In this document: positions 17,054-25,823 of the stretch, piece after piece
Numbering within the stretch: position 1 is the first letter of the stretch
How the letters are laid out: each line of letters begins with the position of its first letter
Assembly: GCA_019636095.1 (NCBI GenBank)
Contig: JAHBYF010000005.1
Location: 62,001-126,000 of the forward strand
DNA length: 64,000 nt
Direction of reading: 5' to 3'
Source of the DNA: Hyphomonadaceae bacterium
Lineage (GTDB): Bacteria; Pseudomonadota; Alphaproteobacteria; Caulobacterales; Aquidulcibacteraceae
Notes under the pieces: model-generated
Told to the model about the DNA's origin: nothing
The model's database searches: none
Seen by the model: the letters and a program-made list of their open reading frames with translations, nothing else
Translations under genes and position numbers: made by a program

Positions 17054-17976
17054 GCGGGTTGCGGGACTTGCTTCGATGACGCTTCGCTCAACACGTTAAC
17101 ATAGCCGGGCGAAATGTGCATGCGCGACCAGTAGCCTTTGTCCATCAATGAGCGATGCAGGCTTTCCAGCCGATAGCAGGGCACGTGCATGAAGACGTGG
17201 TGCTCGCCGTGGAAGTGGACCCAATAGGGCGCGATGAAGAGACGTTCGAAAATGTTGGCGAGGGTAGTGCGCGCATGCGTGAAGGGATCGTCTTGAGTGT
17301 CGACGCAGGCGTGCTCGGCGATGTTGCGCAGGCGCGTGATGAGCGGCAGCCACGTCGCCATCGGCACGATCCAGAGCGCGAAGTAAGCCCACCAATAGCC
17401 GGCGACGCTGAGGCCTAGGAGCAGGAGCGCGTTCGCCAGCAAAAAGTGACCGTTGCTGCCGTTGACGACTTCGCCGGGTTTGCGGTTGCCGAAGATTTGC
17501 GCTTTGCGCTGCTTAAAGAAAGTTTGACCGGTGAGGTCGCGCACGATTTTGCGCCAGAGCGATTTGCGCGTGATCGGGAAGGGCGCAGAGAGCGCGAGGT
17601 CGGGATCTTCCGGTTGCTCGGTGAAGCGGTGGTGCTTCAGATGATATTCGCGATACGAGGCAAGCCGCGCACCGACCGGCGCCGCGCAGAGCCATTCGCC
17701 AACCCAGTTGTTGGCCTTCATGTTTGCAAGCAGCGCGCCGTGTGCGGCGTCGTGCATGAGGATGGCGAGGCCGAGTTGGCGCGCGCCGATGAGCATAACG
17801 GCGAGGATGTAGGTGAGCGGGTTCGGCCAGACGACGAACATGGCGCCGGCGGCGAAGATCAAACTCCAAGCACCAGCAACGCAGACAAGCCCAAGCCACG
17901 ACGAGCGCTTGGAGAAGCGCGCCCATTCCTCCGGCGTGAATACGTCTTTGGGATCTATGCGGGCAACCGCTGGCAT
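17050..17976 (-). CDS. Membrane fatty acid desaturase
   Basis: A 308-residue integral membrane di-iron enzyme with three histidine boxes: HDAAHG (H75, H79), HLKHH (H112, H115, H116) and HGEHH near residue 257. Four or so transmembrane helices lie between them. The family inserts double bonds or hydroxyl groups into fatty acyl chains or carotenoid-like lipids; the substrate is not evident. It is the first gene of a three-gene operon with the methyltransferase and an unknown protein. Confidence 0.85.
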   Translation of the reverse strand: MPAVARIDPKDVFTPEEWARFSKRSSWLGLVCVAGAWSLIFAAGAMFVVWPNPLTYILAVMLIGARQLGLAILMHDAAHGALLANMKANNWVGEWLCAAPVGARLASYREYHLKHHRFTEQPEDPDLALSAPFPITRKSLWRKIVRDLTGQTFFKQRKAQIFGNRKPGEVVNGSNGHFLLANALLLLGLSVAGYWWAYFALWIVPMATWLPLITRLRNIAEHACVDTQDDPFTHARTTLANIFERLFIAPYWVHFHGEHHVFMHVPCYRLESLHRSLMDKGYWSRMHISPGYVNVLSEASSKQVPQPA

Positions 17977-18032
17977 GAGTGTGGTTTAGCGCAAAGCGCT
18001 TGTGAATTCATCACCGCGACTGGCAAATGTGA

Positions 18033-18767
18033 TCAGATTGGCGGTGGCGTTTCCGCAAATGCGAAGACGCGACGTAAGCCTGCTTCGCCAATGCGGGTGA
18101 ACTCCAAGACGCGGCTGCCGCGCTTTTGGCTGGCCCAGCCGCGTTCGAAGATTTCATCGAGAATCGCAGCGCCCAGTGCGCCGGCGATGTGGTGGCGGCG
18201 CACGCTCCAATCGAGGCAGGTGCGGCAGAGCGGGCGAGCGCCTTGTTCCAAGTCTTCGATGTCGACGCCAAAAGTCTGCACCTTGATGCGACCGAGCTTG
18301 GTCAGCGTGAAGGTTTTTTCCGGTCCGGGGAGGATCCACTTGTTTTTCTTGAAGGCGTCGTAGAGCGCGACGCCGAGATCGCCAGCGAGGTGATCGTAGC
18401 AAACGCGTGCGTGACGAAGTTGCGGTTCTCGGGGGCCAGGGCGCACGCGCAGCGCTTTCGCCCGCGCGGCGACGCCCATCAGTGTTTCGAGCAAGCCGGC
18501 GACGTCGGCGTCCGCCAAGCGGTAGTAGCGGTGCCGGCCTTGCGCTTCGACCGCAACCAAGCCGCCATCGACAAGTTTCGAAAGATGCGAGCTTGCGGTT
18601 TGTTTCGTCACGCCAGCTTCAATCGAAAGCTCGCTTGCGGTGAACGCATCACCGTTTAGCAGCGCCGTTAACATGTTGGCGCGGGCGGGATCGCCGACCA
18701 TTGCGGCGACAGCTGCGATATTAGGGCCGTCTCTCATCAAAAGCTCATATAGGGATGGTTCGACCAT
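18033..18767 (-). CDS. ArsR-type winged-helix transcriptional regulator
   Basis: The 244-residue protein has an N-terminal winged helix: MVGDPARANMLTALL, then TASELSIEAGVTKQTASSHLSKLVDGGLV and the wing GRHRYYRLA. The long C-terminal domain (about 110-244) contains a CYDHLAG segment and CRTCLDWSVRRHH, a Cys/His-rich patch that could bind a metal or redox ligand. The ATG lies inside a perfect 9-bp inverted repeat, which suggests autoregulation together with the divergent NIPSNAP-monooxygenase pair. It is longer than classical ArsR proteins. Confidence 0.85.
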   Translation of the reverse strand: MVEPSLYELLMRDGPNIAAVAAMVGDPARANMLTALLNGDAFTASELSIEAGVTKQTASSHLSKLVDGGLVAVEAQGRHRYYRLADADVAGLLETLMGVAARAKALRVRPGPREPQLRHARVCYDHLAGDLGVALYDAFKKNKWILPGPEKTFTLTKLGRIKVQTFGVDIEDLEQGARPLCRTCLDWSVRRHHIAGALGAAILDEIFERGWASQKRGSRVLEFTRIGEAGLRRVFAFAETPPPI

Positions 18768-18778
18768 AATCGAACCAT
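18755..18778. promoter_or_regulatory. Palindromic operator at the ArsR/NIPSNAP divergent junction
   Basis: ATGGTTCGA at 18755-18763 and TCGAACCAT at 18770-18778 form a perfect inverted repeat with a 6-bp spacer. The regulator's start codon lies in the spacer, and the NIPSNAP start is 45 bp away on the other side. Size, symmetry and position fit the binding site of a dimeric winged-helix repressor controlling both directions. Confidence 0.6.
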
Positions 18779-18823
18779 GGGCAGCTCACAATCCGCTAGG
18801 TCTGGCGCAGAAGGAGCCGTTCC

Positions 18824-19129
18824 ATGCTGACATGCTGTATTCGTTACGAAATCGATCCATTCAAAAAGGAGCAGTTCGTGCGCTATGCGCGCGTTTGGGG
18901 AGAGGCAATTCCCCGCTGCGGGGCCGATTTGATTGGGTATTTCGCGCCGCACGAGGGGTCGGCGACGCTAGCGTACGGATTGTACAACATAGAGAACCTC
19001 GCCGCTTACGAGGACTATCGGGCGCGTTTGGCGGCCGATCCGGCCGGGCGGGAGAATTACGAGTTTGCGAAAGCGGAGCGATTTATCCTGCGCGAGGATC
19101 GGACGTTTCTGAAATTGTGCTCGAAATGA
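18824..19129 (+). CDS. NIPSNAP family protein
   Basis: A 101-residue dimeric alpha-beta barrel protein. Features are CIRYEIDPFKKEQFVRYARVWGEAIPRCGADLIGYF, spanning about residues 5-41, and a later AYEDYRARLAADP. NIPSNAP proteins resemble antibiotic-biosynthesis monooxygenases, and most have no known substrate. The stop overlaps the next gene's ATG (ATGA), so the two related barrel proteins are made together under the palindromic operator. Confidence 0.85.
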   Translation: MLTCCIRYEIDPFKKEQFVRYARVWGEAIPRCGADLIGYFAPHEGSATLAYGLYNIENLAAYEDYRARLAADPAGRENYEFAKAERFILREDRTFLKLCSK

Positions 19130-19515
19130 TTGCGGTGATCTTCGAGGTCGAGCCCGCGGATCGGGAGGCGTACTTTCGGATCGCTGGTGAGTTGCGGCCA
19201 CTGTTGGACGAGATCGACGGGTTTGTTTCGATCGAGCGGTTTCAGAGTTTGAGCGATGAGGGGCGGGTGTTGTCGCTGTCGTTCTGGCGTGATGAGGAAG
19301 CGGTGGCGCAGTGGCGCAATGTTGAAGCGCATCGCGCGGCGCAGACTGCGGGGCGAGGCAGCGTGTTTCGCGACTATCGGCTGCGGGTTGCCGAGGTTGT
19401 GCGCGATTATGGGATGCGGGCGCGAAGCGAAGTTCCTAAGGATTCTGCGGTGGTTCACTCCGACGTCATCCTGGGCCTTGGCAAAGCCAGCGGCCCGGGA
19501 TCCAGGGGATCGTAG
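19126..19515 (+). CDS. Antibiotic biosynthesis monooxygenase (ABM) domain protein
   Basis: A 129-residue product starting MIAVIFEVEPADREAYF. The FVSIERFQSL strand, LSFWRDEEAVAQWR and EAHRAAQ are typical of the ABM ferredoxin-like fold, which includes quinol and polyketide monooxygenases and heme-degrading proteins. The ATG overlaps the NIPSNAP stop. The last 17 or so residues (from about SDVILGLG) are encoded by a palindromic intergenic repeat, which also supplies the stop codon, so the C-terminus is probably an extension rather than part of the fold. Confidence 0.75.
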   Translation: MIAVIFEVEPADREAYFRIAGELRPLLDEIDGFVSIERFQSLSDEGRVLSLSFWRDEEAVAQWRNVEAHRAAQTAGRGSVFRDYRLRVAEVVRDYGMRARSEVPKDSAVVHSDVILGLGKASGPGSRGS

Positions 19516-19567
19516 AGCGCAGTTTGTTGCCCCTGGATCCCGGCTCGCTGCGCGATCCAGGATGACG
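19464..19567. repeat. REP-like palindromic element overlapping the ABM gene end
   Basis: The core is a perfect 14-bp inverted repeat (19495-19508 and 19530-19543) around a 21-base loop. Outer arms CATCCTGG and CCAGGATG make the whole element palindromic. It lies between convergent genes and resembles the element at 23312-23407 in layout (outer CAT..CCGG/CCGG..ATG arms, inner GC-rich stem with a CCAGGGG core). Confidence 0.75.
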
Positions 19568-19570
19568 GAG

Positions 19571-20194
19571 TCAAATCTTGCTCTGCTCTGGTGTCTGCGT
19601 ATCGATCAAGCGCCACAAGTGCCAAGCGGCGGCGCTGCGGAACGGGGCCCAGCGTTCGCCGTAGGCGCCGAGGGTCTTCGGGGTGAATTCGCGGCGGTAG
19701 AGCTTCTCGGCGCCTTTGCGGACGCCGAGGTCGTCGACGGGCAGGATGTCGGGGCGGCCAAGAGTGAACATCAGATACATCTCGACGGTCCAGCGGCCGA
19801 CGCCGCGCGCGGCGGTGAGGCGTTCGATGATCTCTTCGCTAGGCATGCGCGAGAGCTTGCGCGCTTCTGGAATGACGCCGTCGAGGCGCTTTTGCGAAAC
19901 GTCTTTGATGGCGGCGATCTTCTGGCGCGAGAGGCCGGCAGTGCGCAGCAATTCCGGCGAAGCTTCAATAAGATCTTCGGGATCGGGGTGATCCTTATCA
20001 GGGAAGAGCGCGATCATGCGGCCATGAATAGTGGCGGCGGCTTTGCCTGAGAGTTGTTGATAGATGACCGAGCGCACGAGCGCGCGATATGGGTCTTTCT
20101 TCTTCTCGAAGCTCGTCGGATAGGGCTCGTGGTTGGGCACGATTTTGGCGAAGCGTTTGCAGACTTTGCTGAGATGCTGCTCGGCTTCGCCCAC
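19571..20194 (-). CDS. DNA-3-methyladenine glycosylase II family (AlkA-like)
   Basis: The 207-residue protein is a helix-hairpin-helix glycosylase: SVIYQQLSGKAAATIHGR, then the HhH element AARGVGRWTVEMYLMF and the catalytic Asp in DILPVDDLGVRKG. It removes alkylated purines from DNA and starts base-excision repair. It lacks the N-terminal beta domain of E. coli AlkA, as do many bacterial MAG2 proteins. GTG at 20194 follows the ubiA stop by one base. An upstream extension would overlap ubiA. Confidence 0.85.
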   Translation of the reverse strand: MGEAEQHLSKVCKRFAKIVPNHEPYPTSFEKKKDPYRALVRSVIYQQLSGKAAATIHGRMIALFPDKDHPDPEDLIEASPELLRTAGLSRQKIAAIKDVSQKRLDGVIPEARKLSRMPSEEIIERLTAARGVGRWTVEMYLMFTLGRPDILPVDDLGVRKGAEKLYRREFTPKTLGAYGERWAPFRSAAAWHLWRLIDTQTPEQSKI

Positions 20195-20195
20195 G

Positions 20196-21152
20196 TCACA
20201 CTCCCAATGACGGCCGTATAGTGCGCCAGATAGGTTCGAGCGCAAACGTCGCCAAGACGGCTGCGCCTATGATGGCGTTGAACTTGAACGCCGCAAGCGC
20301 CGTTTCCGGACGTGTGTCGTCGACGCCGGCGAGCATTGGCCAGATCATCAGCGCGCCGATGAGGCTGAGCGGGGCAGCCACCCAGAACCCCGCGCCGGAC
20401 ATCGCACCGGCCGCGGCCCAGAAGGAGAGCGCGAGCACATAGAAGACGCTCGTCCAAGTGCGCCAGTTCTCACCGAAGAGGCGCGCGGTTGAGCGGACGC
20501 CGACCAGTGCGTCGTCTTCGCGGTCTTGCAGCGCGTAGATGGTGTCGTAGCCGATGGTCCACATGATGCAGCCAGCATAGAGCGGGTAAGCTTCCGGCGG
20601 CACGGCGCCAGACTCGTAGGTCGACGCAGCGGCCCCAACCAGCGCGCCCCATGAGAAGACGATGCCAAGCCAAGCCTGCGGCCACCACGTGATGCGTTTC
20701 ATCAGCGGATAGAGCGCCACGAGTGGGATGGCGATGAGCGAGACGATTTGCGCGAGGGGCGGCAGCATCATGAGTGCGACGAGGCCGACGCCGCATTGTG
20801 CGAACAGCCAAGCCCATGCGGCTTTCATGCTTACTGTGCCGGAGGGCAGCGGGCGCAGCCGCGTGCGTTCGACTTGGGCGTCGATGTCCTTGTCGAGGAT
20901 GTCGTTATAGGTGCAGCCGGCGCCGCGCATGGCGATGGCGCCGAGAATGAACGCAACGGCGTAGCGCGCGTCTTCCCAGTAGAAGCCGTAGCCGATGTTG
21001 GCGACAGCGAGGCCCATGAAGCAGGGCAGCAGCAATAATTGCCAACCAATCGGACGATCGAGGCGCGAGAGTTGCGCGAACGGCTTCCAAGCCGCAGGGA
21101 GCGCGTCGGTCCAATGTTGCTTCAACGCATCCGCGGGTTTGGATTCGCTCAC
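20196..21152 (-). CDS. ubiA: 4-hydroxybenzoate polyprenyltransferase
   Basis: UbiA prenylates 4-hydroxybenzoate in ubiquinone synthesis at the inner membrane. The 318-residue, roughly nine-helix protein has DRPIGWQLLLLPC, the first Asp-rich motif NDILDKDIDAQVERTRLRPL and the second YDTIYALQDREDD. Both are characteristic Mg-diphosphate sites. Start is GTG (first residues MSESKPADALKQHW). The AlkA-like gene follows immediately. Confidence 0.9.
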   Translation of the reverse strand: MSESKPADALKQHWTDALPAAWKPFAQLSRLDRPIGWQLLLLPCFMGLAVANIGYGFYWEDARYAVAFILGAIAMRGAGCTYNDILDKDIDAQVERTRLRPLPSGTVSMKAAWAWLFAQCGVGLVALMMLPPLAQIVSLIAIPLVALYPLMKRITWWPQAWLGIVFSWGALVGAAASTYESGAVPPEAYPLYAGCIMWTIGYDTIYALQDREDDALVGVRSTARLFGENWRTWTSVFYVLALSFWAAAGAMSGAGFWVAAPLSLIGALMIWPMLAGVDDTRPETALAAFKFNAIIGAAVLATFALEPIWRTIRPSLGV

Positions 21153-21473
21153 ATCGGCGTCTTGCGCGCGGCTTTGCCTTTACGCAAGGCGACACAAACG
21201 CTATGTCAGCCGTCTTCGGAGACAGCTGAATGAACACCTGCATCTAACCATACGGCGCCGCGAACGGTCGCCGCGAAGCCTGGAGGAAGCGCTAGCTGCC
21301 TCGGCTCCAAATCCCGAAACGGATTGCGGTTTTAGCAACCATCGGGAGACATCGTTCGCCGAGCCGTGTTGCGGGTGATTTCGCGTTTTCAGCGCTTCGC
21401 TTCCAGCACTTCGACCCCATTTCTCTATCGCAAGCACGCGTGCGCGCGTCCGCGATTCATCTTCGGTACTCAA
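21153..21473. other. Gene-free divergent region between ubiA and an ABC exporter
   Basis: About 320 bp separate the divergent ubiA and exporter starts. I find no convincing reading frame; the frames crossing it on both strands are not consistent with neighbouring codon use. It should carry promoters for both genes, but no motif is clear enough to name. Confidence 0.5.
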
Positions 21474-23291
21474 ATGAGCGACGCATACGATTTCGATGAC
21501 GAGAGGGACGGCGGCCAGCGCAAAGCCAGTTTGCGCCAGGTGGTCGCCTTCATGTGGAAGCATTGGTCAAGCCAGCCGGGAAAGCTGTCGATGGTTGGGC
21601 TGTTGTTTGGTTTGGCGATCGTCGCCGACCTTTCGATGCCGTTTGCCTCGAAGCATCTGGTTGACGCGCTGACAACTGGGCCATCGACAAGTGGTCAGAC
21701 TGCGGCGGCCTTCGGATATGGCGTGCTGATCTTCCTCGCCTTCATCTTCTACATGGCGCGCAACACTGGCGTGCGTTTCCACATTCCGTTCGCTTCCAAG
21801 AACATGGAGCGGATCGTCACGGATGGTTTTCGTGATGTGCAGCGCTTCAGCGCCGATTGGCACGCGGACAATTTCGCAGGCGCGACCGTGCGGCGCGTGT
21901 CGCGGGCGATGACGGCCTACGACACGATCTCGGACACGTTGGTATGGTTCATGATCCCGGCGATCGGCGTGCTGATCGGCGTCACGGTGCTGACATTCCT
22001 GCAATGGCCAATCATCGGCACGTTCACAGGCGTGACGATCTTGCTGTTCGTGGCGATCGCCTATCTCTCCAGCCGCTTTTACGTGGCTGACGCTCTGAAG
22101 CGTTACATCAAGGCGGATACCGCGATTGGCGCGGCGCTGGCCGATGCGGTTTCGTCAAACGCAACAGTGAAGGCGTTCGGCGCCGAGAAACGCGAGCAGA
22201 AGCGCTTTGACGGCGTCGTGCAGGCTTGGACGAAGGAGGCGAACCATACGTGGTCGCGCTTCACTAACGCCTGGGTGATCCAGAACTTGCTGTTGTGGAC
22301 GCTGCAAGCGGGCTTGCTTGGTTTGGTGCTGCTTGAGTGGAGCCATGGGCGCGCGACGGCGGGCGATGCGGTGTTTGCGATTACATCGTTCTTGCTGGTG
22401 TCGAGCTATCTCAGGACGCTCGGCGAGAACGTGCAGAACTTGCAGAAGGGCATTGCCGACATCGAGGATGTCGTCGCTTACGCCGCTGAGAAGGCGGATG
22501 TGGTTGATGCCGCCGATGCGCGTGCGTTTGTGCCGGGTGCCGGGCGGATCACGTTCGATCGGGTTTCATTCGGTTACAAGAACGCCGTCGACGCGCTCTA
22601 CAGTGATTTCGCGTTGGAGATCACCGCAGGCGAGACGGTGGCGTTGGTTGGGCCGACGGGATCGGGCAAGTCGACGTTCGTGAAGCTGGTGCAGCGTCTC
22701 TATGACGTCGACGCGGGGCAGATCCGCATTGATGAGCAGGACGTGCGGTTGGTGACACAGGCGACCCTACGGCAAAGCATTGCGCTGGTGCCGCAGGACC
22801 CAGCGCTGTTTCATCGCTCGCTGCGCGAGAACATTGCTTACGCCAAGCCCGATGCTTCGATGGATGAGATTATCGCCGCCGCAAAACGTGCGCGGGCGCA
22901 TGAATTCATCGAGAAGCTGCCGTTTGGCTATGAAACGGAAGTTGGCGAGCGCGGCGTGAAGCTGTCCGGCGGCGAGCGTCAGCGCGTGGCTTTGGCGCGG
23001 GCGTTCCTGGCGGATGCGCCGATCCTGATCCTCGATGAAGCGACCTCATCGCTGGATGTGGCGACGGAGCGCGAAGTGCAGGCGGCGATGGCGGAACTGA
23101 AAGAGGGGCGCACAACGATTGTCATCGCCCACCGGCTCTCAACCATCCGCGAAGCCGACCGCATCTTGGTGTTCAACGCGGGCCGCATTGTCGAACAAGG
23201 CAAGCACGCCGAGCTGATCATGGCGCACGGGCTCTACGCAAAGCTCAACGCGTTGAGCCGCGGGGACGTGCTAGCGGATGAGGCGGCTTAG
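21474..23291 (+). CDS. ABC exporter (fused permease-ATPase)
   Basis: A 605-residue half-transporter. Six transmembrane helices lie in about residues 30-320. The ATPase domain has Walker A GPTGSGKST, signature KLSGGERQR, Walker B ILILDEATSSLD and IAHRLS. The N-terminus MSDAYDFDDERDG is acidic and cytosolic. The substrate cannot be predicted. It shares only the general fold with the exporter at 10363-12117 and lacks its lipid A context. ATG at 21474 was chosen; upstream sequence in frame looks non-coding. Confidence 0.85.
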   Translation: MSDAYDFDDERDGGQRKASLRQVVAFMWKHWSSQPGKLSMVGLLFGLAIVADLSMPFASKHLVDALTTGPSTSGQTAAAFGYGVLIFLAFIFYMARNTGVRFHIPFASKNMERIVTDGFRDVQRFSADWHADNFAGATVRRVSRAMTAYDTISDTLVWFMIPAIGVLIGVTVLTFLQWPIIGTFTGVTILLFVAIAYLSSRFYVADALKRYIKADTAIGAALADAVSSNATVKAFGAEKREQKRFDGVVQAWTKEANHTWSRFTNAWVIQNLLLWTLQAGLLGLVLLEWSHGRATAGDAVFAITSFLLVSSYLRTLGENVQNLQKGIADIEDVVAYAAEKADVVDAADARAFVPGAGRITFDRVSFGYKNAVDALYSDFALEITAGETVALVGPTGSGKSTFVKLVQRLYDVDAGQIRIDEQDVRLVTQATLRQSIALVPQDPALFHRSLRENIAYAKPDASMDEIIAAAKRARAHEFIEKLPFGYETEVGERGVKLSGGERQRVALARAFLADAPILILDEATSSLDVATEREVQAAMAELKEGRTTIVIAHRLSTIREADRILVFNAGRIVEQGKHAELIMAHGLYAKLNALSRGDVLADEAA

Positions 23292-23311
23292 GGTTGAACT
23301 TAAACTCCGTC

Positions 23312-23407
23312 ATTCCGGGGCATCGCATCGCGATGAACCCGGAACCCAGGGGCAACACACACCAGGTTGCCCCTGGGTTCCGGATCGCGCTTCGCGCGTC
23401 CGGAATG
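23312..23407. repeat. REP-like palindromic element between convergent genes
   Basis: A perfect 18-bp stem (23339-23356 and 23366-23383) encloses a 9-base loop, with outer CATTCCGG and CCGGAATG arms. It sits between the exporter and gshA, whose 3' ends face each other, and could act as a bidirectional transcription stop. The design matches the element at 19464-19567. Confidence 0.8.
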
Positions 23408-23436
23408 GCGAAGGGTTAGTTGGCTCTGTAATCGCT

Positions 23437-24801
23437 TCAGTAAGCGCACGCCTCGAACACGCGCCGCACGTCGCCGCCCCATTCTTGCTTGTAGCGTTCG
23501 ATTAGACGTTCGGCGGGGGTGACGCCGCTGGCGGCGATATCGTCGAGTTCCATCAGGAAGTGGGTTTCGTCCTGGCCGGCATTGTCGGTTCGATTGCGTG
23601 ACTTGAGACCCTGGCGCGCGATGGCGAGGGCGGCTTGGGCGATGTCTTGAGCCTTGTTGCCGCGAATGGGTGCGCGTAGGCCCATGACCGAGACGCCGCG
23701 GCGCAGACTTTCGCGATCTTCGGCGGTCCAACTCTTCACCAGCGACCATGCGGCTTCGAGTGCGGCGTCGTCGTAATAGATACCGGCCCAGAACGCGGGC
23801 AGTGCGCAGAGGCGCGACCAGGGGCCGGCGTCGGCGCCGCGCATTTCGAGGTAGGTCTTCAAACGCACTTCGGGGAAGATCGTGGTGAGGTGGTCTTCCC
23901 AATCTTTCAGCGTCGGCAGTTCGCCGGGCAATGCGGGGAGCTTGCCTTCCATGAACTTACGGAAGCTCTGGCCTGACGCGTCGATGTATTTGCCGTCGCG
24001 ATAGACGAAGTACATCGGCACATCGAGCGCGTACTCGGCGTAGCGCTCAAAGCCCATGCCTTGCTCAAACACGAACGGCAGCATGCCGGTGCGATCGGGA
24101 TCGGTGTCGGTCCAGACATGGGCGCGATAGGAGAGGAAGCCGTTCAAGCGGCCTTCAGCGAAGGGCGAAGCGGCGAAGAGCGCAGTGGCGATCGGTTGCA
24201 GCGCCAAGCCGACGCGGAATTTTTTGACCATGTCGGCTTCGGAGGCGAAGTCGAGATTGGTTTGCACCGTACAGGAGCGGAACATCATCTGGCGGCCGAG
24301 ACGGCCAACCTTCTGCATGTAATTGCGCATGATACCGTAGCGGCCCTTCGGCATGATCGGGATCTCGTCCAGGCCCCAAAGCGGCTGAAAGCCCAAGCCG
24401 AGGAAGGCGATGTTCATGTCGCTGCAGACGTCGCGCAATTGCGTGAGGTGTGAACCGGTTTCCGCGCAGGTCTGATGCAGGTGTTCGAGCGGCGCGCCGG
24501 AGAGTTCGAATTGGCCGCCCGGCTCAAGCGAGATCGACGCCATGCCTTGCTTCAGCGCGATAACCCTCTCGCCCTCGTAGATGCGTTCCCAGGCATACTT
24601 GTCGGCAAGCTTGTTCAACAGCGCGCCAATGCCGTTCTCTCCTTCGTAGGGGACTGGCTTCAGCGTATCGCGATAGAAGGCGAACTTTTCGTGCTCGGTG
24701 CCGATGCGCCACGTGGCGCGGTCCGGGCGGGGGCCTTTCTCCAAATGCGCGACAAGATCGGCGAAGCCCGTCAGCGCGGGAGACTTCTCAGTGGTGGCCA
24801 A
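23437..24801 (-). CDS. gshA: Glutamate-cysteine ligase
   Basis: GshA makes gamma-glutamylcysteine, the first step of glutathione synthesis. The 454-residue protein is of the plant/alphaproteobacterial type: [46 protein letters not shown] and [17 protein letters not shown] place the start at TTG 24801 because a strong GGGAGG site lies five bases upstream. An ATG at 24837 would add 12 residues without a comparable site. It follows rsmE, an arrangement common in Caulobacterales. Confidence 0.9.
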   Translation of the reverse strand: MATTEKSPALTGFADLVAHLEKGPRPDRATWRIGTEHEKFAFYRDTLKPVPYEGENGIGALLNKLADKYAWERIYEGERVIALKQGMASISLEPGGQFELSGAPLEHLHQTCAETGSHLTQLRDVCSDMNIAFLGLGFQPLWGLDEIPIMPKGRYGIMRNYMQKVGRLGRQMMFRSCTVQTNLDFASEADMVKKFRVGLALQPIATALFAASPFAEGRLNGFLSYRAHVWTDTDPDRTGMLPFVFEQGMGFERYAEYALDVPMYFVYRDGKYIDASGQSFRKFMEGKLPALPGELPTLKDWEDHLTTIFPEVRLKTYLEMRGADAGPWSRLCALPAFWAGIYYDDAALEAAWSLVKSWTAEDRESLRRGVSVMGLRAPIRGNKAQDIAQAALAIARQGLKSRNRTDNAGQDETHFLMELDDIAASGVTPAERLIERYKQEWGGDVRRVFEACAY

Positions 24802-24866
24802 GCTTTCCTCCCAGGCGCAGGCTCTTATGGCGGGCATGTAGGGCTTCGGCGATGAACCGCAAGCGG

Positions 24867-25721
24867 TTACGCCCCGCGCCAGTCGCCCCAGTTGGATTGG
24901 ATTACGCTTAACGCAGCGATCACCGCGGTTTCAGCGCGGAGGATGCGTGGGCCGAGTGAGACTGGAACGACGTGGGGCAGCGTACGCAGCATGCGGCGTT
25001 CTTCTGGCGTGAAGCCGCCTTCGGGACCGATCAACAAGGCGAGCATTCCCCCTCTCCCTTGCGGAGAGGGGGTTAGGGGGTGAGGGGCGTTCAATTGAGC
25101 AGGCGCCTGCTCGTCGGAACGCCCCTCACCCCGCGCGCTGTCGCGCGCGACCCTCTCCGTGAGGGAGAGGGTTGATAGAGCGTCCGCGATCGGACGCGCG
25201 CGGCCGTGTTCGCCGCCGGATTCATCGGCGAAAATCAGCGGGCGTGCCGCATCCCAGCCGTCGAGCGCCTTTGGCAATGGCGTTGCTTCGAAGATCTCTG
25301 GCGCGTCGAAGCGCTCGGTTTGTTCGGCCGCTTCGCGCGCGATGTTTTCGAGGCGATCGACGCGGACGGTTTCAGCGATGGTGCGTTGCGTGATAACGGG
25401 ACGGATACGGCGAGCGCCCAGTTCGGTAGCCTTTTCGACAATGAGATCGGTGGCGTGGCGCTTCACCGGCGCGAATAGCAGATCCAAATCCGGTGAGGGC
25501 TTTGCTGCGCGCAGCAATGACTCCAGCACCACGCGCATACCGCGCTTCTCGCGCACGGTGACGCGCGCGCGCCACTCGCCGTCGCGGGCGTTGAAGGGGC
25601 GAAGGACGCCGCCGACGTCGAGTCTCAGGACCGCGCCAACATGGCGCGCCTGGGCTTCGTCCAGCGCGATCTCGGCGCCGGCGCGCAAATCTTGATCTAT
25701 CAACAGTCGCGGTTCGGGCAT
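24867..25721 (-). CDS. rsmE: 16S rRNA (uracil(1498)-N3)-methyltransferase with an internal repeat insertion
   Basis: RsmE methylates U1498 of 16S rRNA. The 284-residue product starts [10 protein letters not shown], has an N-terminal PUA-like part ([10 protein letters not shown]) and the SPOUT domain with [17 protein letters not shown]-like [16 protein letters not shown], the SAM-binding LLIGPEGGF and [13 protein letters not shown]. Between residues about 184 and 226, just before GPEGGF, 42 residues with the sense [14 protein letters not shown] are encoded by a palindromic repeat and interrupt the SPOUT domain in frame. All catalytic motifs remain intact, so the protein is probably still functional with an extruded loop. 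The rsmE-gshA order is conserved in relatives. Confidence 0.9.
   Translation of the reverse strand: MPEPRLLIDQDLRAGAEIALDEAQARHVGAVLRLDVGGVLRPFNARDGEWRARVTVREKRGMRVVLESLLRAAKPSPDLDLLFAPVKRHATDLIVEKATELGARRIRPVITQRTIAETVRVDRLENIAREAAEQTERFDAPEIFEATPLPKALDGWDAARPLIFADESGGEHGRARPIADALSTLSLTERVARDSARGEGRSDEQAPAQLNAPHPLTPSPQGRGGMLALLIGPEGGFTPEERRMLRTLPHVVPVSLGPRILRAETAVIAALSVIQSNWGDWRGA
25048..25172. repeat. Palindromic repeat inserted in frame within rsmE
   Basis: The element contains a central perfect 15-bp inverted repeat (25078-25092 and 25117-25131) and a hairpin-forming arm at each end (25048-25072 and 25151-25171, the latter CCCTCTCCGTGAGGGAGAGGG-like). It contributes about 42 codons to rsmE without stop codons. 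The left arm recurs, with about one mismatch in 45 bases, at 52611-52651. Confidence 0.85.
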
Positions 25722-25823
25722 GGCGTGTCCTTGCTGCCGCGCTCGCGTCCGGCGTGCAAGTGTTCCCCTTGACCGGAAGCCCGCCCAGGCGCTCCATCCC
25801 GCCGCTTCTGCGGAGGGGAAACG

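Noticed and set aside
21201..21563. A 120-codon leftward frame between ubiA and the ABC exporter
   Set aside because: It overlaps the exporter's N-terminus, lacks any domain and has non-coding composition.
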